From: Holophaga foetida DSM 6591
Lineage (GTDB): Bacteria > Acidobacteriota > Holophagae > Holophagales > Holophagaceae
Reading direction: 5' to 3'
Length of the DNA stretch: 64,000 bases
Assembly (NCBI RefSeq): GCF_000242615.2
Contig: NZ_KI912268.1
Coordinates: 139,229-203,228, forward strand
Below the pieces are notes generated by a model. It made no database searches, was not told the DNA's origin, and saw nothing but the letters and a program-made list of their open reading frames with translations. Every line of letters begins with the position of its first letter. Position 1 is the stretch's first letter. This document shows positions 43,710-50,809 of the stretch, piece after piece. A program made the position numbers and the translations under genes.

Positions 43710-43721
43710 TTCAACTCCTTA

Positions 43722-43744
43722 CCACTGAGCTTCAGCTTAAGTGG
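43722..43744. promoter_or_regulatory. Imperfect palindrome in the TetR/nitroreductase gap
   Basis: CCACT (43722-43726) and AGTGG (43740-43744) flank an AGCT-AGCT core in the 31-base divergent gap and overlap the GTG start of the TetR gene. It is a possible operator, but it does not share the sequence of the palindrome at 44338-44352. Confidence 0.3.
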
Positions 43745-44310
43745 AGTCTGATCGAGCTACAAGGCTCGGTTCGGAGATGATCGCCCTTCAGGGCTATAAC
43801 GCCACGGGTCTCGATTCGGTTCTCAAGGAAGCCTGTGTCCCCAAAGGATCGTTTTATTATTACTTCAAGAGTAAGGAGGATTTCGGACTTGCGGTGATTG
43901 ATCATTTTGCCGCGCATATGGAAGATCATCTGGCGAATGTCCTCCGGGATGATGTGATAGGCCCTCTTGATCGAATCCGCAATCTTCTGAAGGAAGGCCT
44001 GAGGCTCATCACGGAAAACCAATGCGCCAAGGGCTGCCTGATCGGAAACCTCGCCCAGGAATTGGCCGCCCAGAATGAACGTTTCCGCGTCAGACTGGAC
44101 GAAGTCTTCAGGATGTGGCGGGGACAGATCGCCAACTGCCTTCGGGAAGCCCAGGGGGTCGCCCAGCTTCCCACCAGTCTTGACCCGGACGTCACTGCCG
44201 GCTTCATCCTTTCAGGCTGGGAAGGGGCCATTCTTCGGTCCAAAGTCGGGAGATCTCCCCAACCGATGCAGGACTTTATTGACGTTCTGTTTGCCACCGT
44301 TCTTCGGTAG
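43741..44310 (+). CDS. TetR/AcrR family transcriptional regulator
   Basis: 189 residues. The N-terminal helix-turn-helix reads GYNATGLDSVLKEACVPKGSFYYYFKSKEDF, the TetR signature. The ligand domain contains Cys in QCAKGCLIGN, similar to electrophile-sensing NemR/AcuR-type members. The GTG at 43741 directly follows an in-frame stop, so it is the first possible start; no good ribosome-binding site is seen. It is flanked by two nitroreductase genes. A 15-base palindrome 28 bases after its stop resembles the NemR-type TAGAC...GTCTA box, which suggests control of the downstream gene. Confidence 0.88.
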   Translation: MESDRATRLGSEMIALQGYNATGLDSVLKEACVPKGSFYYYFKSKEDFGLAVIDHFAAHMEDHLANVLRDDVIGPLDRIRNLLKEGLRLITENQCAKGCLIGNLAQELAAQNERFRVRLDEVFRMWRGQIANCLREAQGVAQLPTSLDPDVTAGFILSGWEGAILRSKVGRSPQPMQDFIDVLFATVLR

Positions 44311-44337
44311 TGCTCAATCCATTTTTTACCTACTATG

Positions 44338-44352
44338 TAGACGACCGGTCTA
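44338..44352. promoter_or_regulatory. TetR-type operator (NemR-like box)
   Basis: TAGACGACCGGTCTA is a dyad (TAGAC, five bases, GTCTA) located 33 bases before the start of the ferredoxin-nitroreductase gene. It is immediately followed by TTATTTTTAAAT, which could hold the -10. Its form resembles the boxes I recall for NemR-like repressors. The upstream TetR gene is the likely source of the repressor. Confidence 0.6.
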
Positions 44353-44384
44353 TTATTTTTAAATCATCAAACAGGAGGGCTTTC

Positions 44385-45188
44385 ATGGGTCTTGTCACCA
44401 TCGACCACACCACTTGCGCAAAGGACGGCCTCTGTGGCGACGTCTGCCCTGTAGGGCTTTTCGACACGAACACGGAAGGTTTCCCTGTTTTCCGCGCAGG
44501 TGGCGAACAGATCTGTTTCGATTGCGGCCACTGCGTAGCCATCTGTCCGAGTTCAGCGCTGCAGCATGAAAGACTCCCCCTGGCTCAGTCCTCGGCCATC
44601 GACCGCACCCTGAAGGTGTCCCTCCCTGCCTTGGATCAGCTCATGGAAAGCCGTCGATCCGTGCGGGAGTTCAAGACTGAACCGCTGCCCCAGGCCCTGA
44701 TCCACCAGACCATCGAGGTTGCTCGCTGGGCCCCCACCGCCGTCAATCGCCAACCTCTGTCGTGGCTGGTCATCCAGAACCCCGCGGAGGTTCAGCGTCT
44801 GGCGGGTCTGGTGGTCGATGCGCTCCGCCAGGACGCGGACCTTCCCCCCCGCTACGCGGCTTTTGTCCAGATGTGGGATCAGGGCATGGATCCTGTCCTC
44901 CGGAAGGCCCCCCATCTGGTGGTGGTCCATGGCCCTGATGATTGGGCTTGGTGTGCCGAAGATGGTGCCATCGCTCTTAGCCAATTCGAACTGGCGGCGG
45001 CGGCCAGGGGAATGGGCACCTGTTGGGCCGGATTCCTTATGCACATCGCAAAGGTCTATCCACCACTGCAGGCAGCCCTGGGCCTTCCGGAGGGTCATAG
45101 CGTCTGCGGTGCCTTGATGCTGGGTATGCCCAAGTACCGATACCAGCGCATACCGCCGCGCAATCCGGCGAAGGTGGAGTGGCGGTAA
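44385..45188 (+). CDS. Ferredoxin-nitroreductase fusion protein
   Basis: 267 residues. The N-terminal two-cluster ferredoxin domain has C11-x2-D14-x2-C17-x3-C21 and C44-x2-C47-x2-C50-x3-C54. One Cys of the first cluster is replaced by Asp14. The nitroreductase domain follows from about residue 80 (LMESRRSVREFKTEPLPQ, ARWAPTAVNRQPLSWLVIQ, ARGMGTCWAGFL). Electrons probably flow from ferredoxin to FMN. The ATG at 44385 has AGGAGGG in front; a longer frame reaching back to 44310 runs through the operator and is unlikely. A TetR-type box lies just upstream. Confidence 0.9.
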   Translation: MGLVTIDHTTCAKDGLCGDVCPVGLFDTNTEGFPVFRAGGEQICFDCGHCVAICPSSALQHERLPLAQSSAIDRTLKVSLPALDQLMESRRSVREFKTEPLPQALIHQTIEVARWAPTAVNRQPLSWLVIQNPAEVQRLAGLVVDALRQDADLPPRYAAFVQMWDQGMDPVLRKAPHLVVVHGPDDWAWCAEDGAIALSQFELAAAARGMGTCWAGFLMHIAKVYPPLQAALGLPEGHSVCGALMLGMPKYRYQRIPPRNPAKVEWR

Positions 45189-45245
45189 CCCTAAGGCTGG
45201 ATCTCCCGTCGCTCCGTCCCTATCGGGGGCTGAGCGGCTGGGCAT

Positions 45246-45749
45246 TCACTTCTTCCGTGCCTTGCTCCCGGTGGGCTCAGCCGGCACGGGACCCGGCTTG
45301 GCGAAGAGGGTCTGGAGGACCATGGTGGTGCGGGTCTCCACCCGGGTTCCCATGGCGCGGATGCGCTTGAGGCGCTCCTGGAGACCCGCAGGGGAGTCGG
45401 CCACGATCTTCAACAGGAGCTGATCCTCCCCGGTGATGGCGTGGGCCTCCAGCACGTCCGGCTCCTTTTCCAGGGCCTCCAGGAAAGGGGTTTCTGCCGT
45501 GGCGTCCGCTGATTCGTCGAAGCGGACGGCGACGTAGGTCACGATGGGCTTGAGGACCGAGGCGGGGCTCACCCGGGCCCCGTAGCCCTGGATGATGCCC
45601 TCGGTCTCCAGGCGCTTCACCCGCTCGATGAGGGTGGGGCGGCTTACGCCGAGTCGTGTGGCGAGGACCGCGTGACTGATCCGGCCTTCCTTGAGAAGGA
45701 CTGCCACCAGTTGCCGGTTCAGATCATCATTGAGGAGGGGCTTCGACAT
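45246..45749 (-). CDS. Lrp/AsnC family transcriptional regulator
   Basis: 167 residues. The N-terminal helix-turn-helix (LNRQLVAVLLKEGRISHAVLATRLGVSRPTLIERVKRLETEGIIQGYGARV) leads to the RAM ligand domain (LEALEKEPDVLEAHAITGEDQLLLKIVA). It senses amino acids or related small molecules. The C terminus is a short basic tail (GSKARKK). It is divergent from kdsA across 90 bases. The target is unknown. Confidence 0.93.
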   Translation of the reverse strand: MSKPLLNDDLNRQLVAVLLKEGRISHAVLATRLGVSRPTLIERVKRLETEGIIQGYGARVSPASVLKPIVTYVAVRFDESADATAETPFLEALEKEPDVLEAHAITGEDQLLLKIVADSPAGLQERLKRIRAMGTRVETRTTMVLQTLFAKPGPVPAEPTGSKARKK

Positions 45750-45839
45750 ACAAAAAATTCCGTTCCCATCGTCTCATGCTTCGGTCGGAATTGTGCTGAT
45801 GCTTAGGGTCTGCATTAGACTTGGGATTCGAGGAAAACC

Positions 45840-46670
45840 ATGGACTTCCAGAAACCCTACACCGACCAGAGCTTCTTTCTCATCGCCGGCCCCTGCGTGA
45901 TCGAGTCCAGGGAGCATGCGATGTTCCTGGCGGAGCGCCTTGTGGACATCACCGAGTCCAGGGGGATCCCCTTCCTCTTCAAGGCCAGCTTCGACAAGGC
46001 CAACCGCACCTCCCTCTCCAGCTATCGCGGCATTTCCATGGAAGAGGGCCTGGAAATCCTGTCGGAGATCCGCCAGCAATACGGGATCCCGGTGCTTACG
46101 GACGTCCACGAGGCTGGCCAGTGCGCCAAGGTGGCCGCGGCGGTGGACGTGCTCCAGATCCCGGCCTTCCTGTGCCGCCAGACGGACCTGTTGCTGGCCG
46201 CTGCAGCTACTGGGCGGCCAGTCAATGTGAAGAAGGGCCAGTTCCTGGCCCCCTGGGACATGAAGAACGCCGTGGACAAGGTGCGCTCGGTGCCTGATTC
46301 CGATGCCGTCTGGGTCACGGAGCGGGGCACCACCTTCGGATACGGCAATCTGGTGGTGGACTTCCAGAGCTTTCCCCATTTGAGGAAGACCGGCTGCCCG
46401 GTGATCTTCGACGCCACCCACAGTGTCCAGAAGCCCGGCGCCCTCGGCACCGCCACCGGCGGGGCCCGGGAGATGATCCCCACCCTGGCCCGGGCGGCGG
46501 CTACGTCGGTGGACGGCTTCTTCTTCGAGGTCCACGAGAACCCTGAAAAGGCTCTCAGCGACGGTCCCAACGCCATCCGTCTGGACCACTTCGGTGCCCT
46601 GCTGGACCAGCTTCTGCCCATCTGGCGGGTGAGCCGGGCGGCGGCGCTGGCGGATGGCGCAGGGAAGTGA
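45840..46670 (+). CDS. kdsA: 3-deoxy-8-phosphooctulonate synthase (KDO8P synthase)
   Basis: 276 residues, TIM barrel. IAGPCVIES contains Cys19, the metal ligand of the metal-dependent class (E. coli-type enzymes have Asn here). KASFDKANRTS, RQTDLLLAAA, VNVKKGQFLAPWDM, TERGTTFGYGNLVVDF and FDATHSVQ are all conserved. It makes KDO-8-phosphate from PEP and arabinose-5-phosphate for lipopolysaccharide. It begins a short locus with the membrane protein and amidase genes on the opposite strand. It supports a diderm cell. Confidence 0.97.
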   Translation: MDFQKPYTDQSFFLIAGPCVIESREHAMFLAERLVDITESRGIPFLFKASFDKANRTSLSSYRGISMEEGLEILSEIRQQYGIPVLTDVHEAGQCAKVAAAVDVLQIPAFLCRQTDLLLAAAATGRPVNVKKGQFLAPWDMKNAVDKVRSVPDSDAVWVTERGTTFGYGNLVVDFQSFPHLRKTGCPVIFDATHSVQKPGALGTATGGAREMIPTLARAAATSVDGFFFEVHENPEKALSDGPNAIRLDHFGALLDQLLPIWRVSRAAALADGAGK

Positions 46671-46674
46671 TCCC

Positions 46675-47238
46675 TTACTCGTACTCCACCACGATCTCCA
46701 TCCCCACGATCTTCCGCTGCAATCGGATGCGCCGGAGGTAGGGCCACCAGTCGTACAGGAATGCCTCCAGGGGGCGCCACCAGGAGACCCATCCGAGGAT
46801 GAGCAGGCCTTCCTTGAGGATCTCCCGCCAAGGGGTGGGGCGCATCCTGGCGATGACGGTGCTGTTGAGGGTGAGGCAGGTTCCCAGGAGGATGGCGGCG
46901 ACGAGGGCGGCGATCTGGCCTTGGGCCAGGAGGCGCTTGAGTTTGCGGGTGGTCAGTTCGATCTCGTATTCGAAGTGGGCTCGGATGGCGGCCACCAGCT
47001 CCTCGGGGCGCAGGTGATGGGGCAGGGGCTCATCCTCGAAGAAGAGGAGGAGCTTGAGCGGCTTGCCCAGCGGGAACTCCTCCACGGCCGACACCAGGTA
47101 GTCCACGGCGTCGTCATCCAGGTCCCGCTCCCGGAAGGGGGCCGGGTCCCGGGCGTCGAAGAGCTGGCGGGAATTGCGGAGGCGGAGCTCGATGAGGACG
47201 GTTCCTTCTTCCTCGCGGTACCGGTTGTGGCTGGCCAT
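46675..47238 (-). CDS. Uncharacterised membrane protein
   Basis: 187 residues. A soluble N-terminal half (to about residue 105, acidic) is followed by a basic stretch (TTRKLKRLLAQGQ) and two probable membrane helices (IAALVAAILLGTCLTLNSTVIA; ILKEGLLILGWVSWWRPLEAFLYDWW). It then ends with a basic cytoplasmic tail. I do not recognise the family. The ATG at 47238 with GAGG upstream is preferred; a longer frame runs upstream into the amidase gene. It follows the amidase by four bases on the same strand and is convergent with kdsA, so an envelope role is plausible. Confidence 0.7.
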   Translation of the reverse strand: MASHNRYREEEGTVLIELRLRNSRQLFDARDPAPFRERDLDDDAVDYLVSAVEEFPLGKPLKLLLFFEDEPLPHHLRPEELVAAIRAHFEYEIELTTRKLKRLLAQGQIAALVAAILLGTCLTLNSTVIARMRPTPWREILKEGLLILGWVSWWRPLEAFLYDWWPYLRRIRLQRKIVGMEIVVEYE

Positions 47239-47242
47239 GACC

Positions 47243-48025
47243 CTACCTCGGTCCCAAGATGGCCTTTCGTCTCGAGGTTGGCAAGCCATTGGCGAAGAAT
47301 CGTCGCACCCCTTGGGTGACCGCCTCGGCCACTCTCTTCCGGAAGGCCGGATCCCGGAGCTTGGCCTCCTCCTTGGGGTTGGAGATGAAGGCCGCTTCCA
47401 CCAGAGCGGCGGGCATGGCGGCCCGCCTCAGGACGGCGAAGGGTGCCTGTTTGACGCCCCGCTGCTTGATGTTGCCGATCTGGTTCAGCTGGGTCTGGAT
47501 GGCCACCGCCAGTCGTTCCGAGTCCTGGAGAAAGGCCTTCTGGGCCAAGTCGTCCAGGATGCCAGCCACCACGTCCTGGGTTTCAGGATTCCTGTCGCCT
47601 CCGGCGTTTTCCAGTTTCGCCACTTCAGCAGCATCGGCATCTCCTTGGTCCAGGCTCAGGAAATAGACTTCGGATCCCCGGGCCCCCTTGGATCTGGCGG
47701 CGTTGAAGTGCAGGCTGAGAAAGAGGTCGGCCCCGGCATCGTTGGCCTTCTGGGCCCGTTCCCACAGGGGCACAAAGGTATCCTCCTTACGGGTGAGCAG
47801 GACCTCGAAACCCGCGGTCTCCAAGGCCTGGGCCAGGGCCAGGGCCAGGTCCAGGGAGGCCTCCTTCTCCTGTAGCTTCTTGACGCCGATGGCACCCCCG
47901 TCCTCCCCCCCGTGGCCAGGGTCCAGGGCGATCTTGAGGCGCTGGGGGTGGCTCGGGAGCTTGGGGGTTTGGCTCCAAGCCAGTAGGCTGGTTAGGAGGG
48001 TGAATAGGATCCCTGGGAGTTTCAC
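47243..48025 (-). CDS. N-acetylmuramoyl-L-alanine amidase (Amidase_3)
   Basis: 260 residues with a signal peptide (LPGILFTLLTSLLAWS). The Zn-amidase domain has ALDPGHGGEDGGAIG (His and Glu ligands), LSLHFNAA and ALVEAAFISNPKEEAKL. It cleaves the peptide stem from peptidoglycan in the periplasm, as AmiA/B/C do. It has no AMIN or LysM domain. The start is a GTG with a poor ribosome-binding site, and its 5' end is only two bases from the hisS ATG on the other strand. It is coupled to the following membrane-protein gene. Confidence 0.92.
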   Translation of the reverse strand: MKLPGILFTLLTSLLAWSQTPKLPSHPQRLKIALDPGHGGEDGGAIGVKKLQEKEASLDLALALAQALETAGFEVLLTRKEDTFVPLWERAQKANDAGADLFLSLHFNAARSKGARGSEVYFLSLDQGDADAAEVAKLENAGGDRNPETQDVVAGILDDLAQKAFLQDSERLAVAIQTQLNQIGNIKQRGVKQAPFAVLRRAAMPAALVEAAFISNPKEEAKLRDPAFRKRVAEAVTQGVRRFFANGLPTSRRKAILGPR

Positions 48026-48027
48026 AG

Positions 48028-49272
48028 ATGGCTCAATCCGTCAAAGGCACGCGAGACTTGTTCGGCAATGATGTGCGGTGGTTCCAGCATATCGAGGAAA
48101 CCGCGAGGCGTGTCTTCCAACGGCACGGCTATGAGGAGATCCGCACCCCCATCCTGGAGGAGATCGAAGTCTTCAAGCGCAGCGTGGGGGAGAGCAGCGA
48201 CATCGTCCACAAGGAGATGTACGACTTCATGGACAAGGGGAACCGCCATGTCTGCATGCGGCCCGAGAATACGGCCGGGGTGGTACGGGCGGCCATTCAG
48301 CATAAATTATTAATTAATAACGACCCCCGCCTGCTCTTCTATGTCGGTCCCCAGTTCCGCTACGAGCGCATGCAGGCGGGGCGCTACCGGCAGTTCTGGC
48401 AGATCGGCGCCGAGAGCTTCGGTGTGGCCTCCCCCGAGAGCGAGGCCGAGAGCCTGCTCCTGCTCTTCGAATTCTTGCGGGAACTGGGCCTCAGGCATCT
48501 CCAGCTCTCCATCAACTCCGTGGGCACCGCCGAGTGCCGTCCGGCCTTCCACGCCGCCATCCGGACCTTCTTCGAGGCGCGCCAGGAACGCTTCTGTGCC
48601 GACTGCCACCGCCGTATCCAGGAGAACCCCCTGCGGGTGCTGGATTGCAAGGTGCCGGGCTGCCAGGAGGCCCTGGAGGGCCATCCCTTGATCGTGGACC
48701 ACCTGGACGAGGCCTCCCGGGCCCATCACGAGCGCCTGAAGGCCCTCCTGACCGCCATGGACATCCCCTTCGTCGAGAACCCCCGTCTGGTGCGGGGCCT
48801 GGACTACTACACCCGCACGGCCTTCGAGGTCCTGAGCAGCGATCTCGGGGCCCAGTCAGCCCTGCTTGGCGGCGGGCGATACGACGGCCTGGTGAAGCAG
48901 CTCGGAGGTCCCGAGACCCCCGCCTTCGGCTGGGCCATCGGTCTGGACCGCCTTGCCATCCTCATGCAGGCCCTCCATGGGGATGCTCCCGTGGAAGCCC
49001 CCGCCGTGCTCATTCCCCTGGGGGATGCCGCGACCCTCAAGGCCTTTGAGCTGGTGCGTCAGTGGTGGGCCCAGGGCTGCCGGGTCCAGCTGGAGACCCG
49101 CAACGCCAACCTTAAGAAGGGCATGACCTCCGCCAACCGCCTGGGGGCTAAGCTGGCCCTGATCCTGGGGGATGGCGAGCTGGAGAAGGGCGTCATCGCC
49201 GCCAAGGATCTGGCGGCTGGTACCCAGGAGGAATGGCCACTGGAAGAAGTTGCGGAGCGGCTGCCCCGGTAA
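48028..49272 (+). CDS. hisS: Histidyl-tRNA synthetase
   Basis: 414 residues, class II. Motif 1 region (KGTRDLFGNDVRWFQ...IRTPILEEIEVFKRSVGE), motif 2 (RPENTAGVVRAA, GPQFRYERMQAGRYRQFWQIGAE), the His-A loop LVRGLDYYTRTAFE and motif 3 GWAIGLDRLAIL are all present. It charges tRNA-His. A 14-base perfect palindrome of A and T (48307-48320) interrupts the GC-rich coding sequence at HKLLINND. The start abuts the divergent amidase gene. Confidence 0.97.
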   Translation: MAQSVKGTRDLFGNDVRWFQHIEETARRVFQRHGYEEIRTPILEEIEVFKRSVGESSDIVHKEMYDFMDKGNRHVCMRPENTAGVVRAAIQHKLLINNDPRLLFYVGPQFRYERMQAGRYRQFWQIGAESFGVASPESEAESLLLLFEFLRELGLRHLQLSINSVGTAECRPAFHAAIRTFFEARQERFCADCHRRIQENPLRVLDCKVPGCQEALEGHPLIVDHLDEASRAHHERLKALLTAMDIPFVENPRLVRGLDYYTRTAFEVLSSDLGAQSALLGGGRYDGLVKQLGGPETPAFGWAIGLDRLAILMQALHGDAPVEAPAVLIPLGDAATLKAFELVRQWWAQGCRVQLETRNANLKKGMTSANRLGAKLALILGDGELEKGVIAAKDLAAGTQEEWPLEEVAERLPR

Positions 49273-49285
49273 GACTCTGTCCTGC

Positions 49286-49314
49286 GGCCGGATGTCCATG
49301 CGTGGCATCCGGCC
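49286..49314. terminator. Hairpin between hisS and ttcA
   Basis: A 9-bp stem GGCCGGATG/CATCCGGCC (49286-49294 with 49306-49314) extends inward by a CCA/TGG pair. It lies between convergent genes and probably terminates both. No T-run is present on either side. Confidence 0.6.
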
Positions 49315-49320
49315 ACAAGG

Positions 49321-50151
49321 CTACTTCCGGTATTCCTCCGGCAGCCCCAGCAGGTTCTGGTCCAGCAGGTGGCTGGTCTTGACGTTTTTCATGGCGTTGA
49401 GCATGCAGAACTTGATGTCCGGGGCTGTTTCCCGGAGTTGGGCCACCATCGCCTTGATGTAGGCCCGCTTGGACTCCAGGGTGCTGGCGCCACAGAGGGG
49501 GCAGCCGCAGGGCACGATGGGGTAGCCCTTGAGCCAGGCGAAACGGCGGAGATCCTCTTCCTCGATGTAGGCCAGGGGGCGTATCACCGTGTTGGCGCTG
49601 TCGTCGCTGGTGAGCTTCACCGGCATGGTGGAGAGGCGCCCTTCGAAGAATTGGTTGATGAGGAGGGTCTCGATGAGGTCGTCCAGGTGGTGGCCCAGGG
49701 CGATCTTGGTGTAGCCCTCCCGCTTGGCGTAGGAATACATCACGCCGCGCCGCAGGCGGGAGCACATGGCGCATGGGGTGATCTCGGGCTTCTTCTTCAC
49801 CATGGTGTTGATGGGGGCGTCCAGCACGAGGTGGGGGATGCCGCGCTCCTCGCAGGCCGCCGCGATACGGTCCGGGTTGTAGCCGGGAAAGCCCGGATCG
49901 ATGGTCAGGGTGTGGACCTCGAACGTGATGGGGGCTCTGCGCTTGAGGCTCATCAGGAGGTCCACCAGGGCCCAGGAATCCTTGCCCCCGGAGAGGCCCA
50001 CCAGGATGCGATCGCCGTCCTGGATGAGGCCGTATTCGCTGATGCAGGTGCCCACCTTCCGGCGGAGCCGCTCCTCCAGCTTGGGGAGGGTCTTCAGATC
50101 ATCAGGGGTGGGAGGAAGGGCAAAGCCCGGCAGGGCACATGGATTGGACAT
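49321..50151 (-). CDS. ttcA: tRNA 2-thiocytidine(32) synthetase, TtcA family
   Basis: 276 residues. The PP-loop GLSGGKDSWAL is near residue 55. The Cys pairs that hold the catalytic Fe-S cluster are CAMCSRLRRG and CGCPLCG, and ALGHHLDDLIETLL and the C-terminal segment also match. TtcA thiolates C32 of some tRNAs. The family also includes related sulfur transferases, so the exact base is inferred. Its ATG overlaps the Rrf2 stop (TGATG), so the two are translationally coupled; the Fe-S link between them is consistent. Confidence 0.9.
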   Translation of the reverse strand: MSNPCALPGFALPPTPDDLKTLPKLEERLRRKVGTCISEYGLIQDGDRILVGLSGGKDSWALVDLLMSLKRRAPITFEVHTLTIDPGFPGYNPDRIAAACEERGIPHLVLDAPINTMVKKKPEITPCAMCSRLRRGVMYSYAKREGYTKIALGHHLDDLIETLLINQFFEGRLSTMPVKLTSDDSANTVIRPLAYIEEEDLRRFAWLKGYPIVPCGCPLCGASTLESKRAYIKAMVAQLRETAPDIKFCMLNAMKNVKTSHLLDQNLLGLPEEYRK

Positions 50152-50660
50152 CAGATATCCAGCTCACAGGGTTTGCGCTTCCCTGTTCTGAACTGTTCGC
50201 TCAGCTCCTGGGTGTAGTCCGCGCAGGTGCACTCCGGGCAGGCGTTGCTCTGGCTCTCTACGCAAAGGTCAGCCAGGGTGACGGTGTCCATGAAGTTGCT
50301 GATGTGGTTCGCGAGCTGTTTCCATAGGATGCGGTTCATCTTGTCGTCATCCCTGAGGGCCGTGTTGGCCTTGCTGGGGTCTTCTTTGGCTACCGCGTAG
50401 AAGCCGGGGTCGGTGAGGCGGAGCACGTCCCCCACCGTCACCTGGTTGCAGGGCTGGGTCAGGATGTAGCCCCCCTTGGGGCCGCGGACGCTGGCCACGA
50501 CGCCGGCCCTCTTCAACTTGTTGAAGATCTGTTCCAGGAAGGGAAGGCTCAGATCCTGGCGTTCGGCGATGAGATGGAGGGGGACCGGCTGGCCGTGGCT
50601 GTGGTGAGCCAGGTCGAAGAGGGCTTGCATGGAATATCTGCCGCGGGCCGAGATCTTCAC
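50151..50660 (-). CDS. Rrf2 family transcriptional regulator, IscR-like
   Basis: 169 residues. The N-terminal winged helix (ISARGRYSMQALFDLAHH... LSLPFLEQIFNKLKRAGVVASVRGPKGGYIL) is Rrf2/IscR type. Cys residues at 133, 141, 144, 146 and 165 form a possible Fe-S site, but their spacing (ACPECTC) differs from IscR (C92, C98, C104). It lies upstream of and coupled to ttcA, which itself carries an Fe-S cluster. It is divergent from the EF-G-like gene. Fe-S or redox sensing is inferred. Confidence 0.9.
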   Translation of the reverse strand: MKISARGRYSMQALFDLAHHSHGQPVPLHLIAERQDLSLPFLEQIFNKLKRAGVVASVRGPKGGYILTQPCNQVTVGDVLRLTDPGFYAVAKEDPSKANTALRDDDKMNRILWKQLANHISNFMDTVTLADLCVESQSNACPECTCADYTQELSEQFRTGKRKPCELDI

Positions 50661-50809
50661 GGGTTCCCCACAATGGTGCGAATCGCCAGTTTATATTTCC
50701 TGATTGATTCGGTCAAGATTATCCGCCCTTGCCATTTTCTGTTGCCTTCCTGGCCCCCAGGTGTAAAACGTGGGCGTAACCCACTGACAACACATCAAGG
50801 AGAATGATC

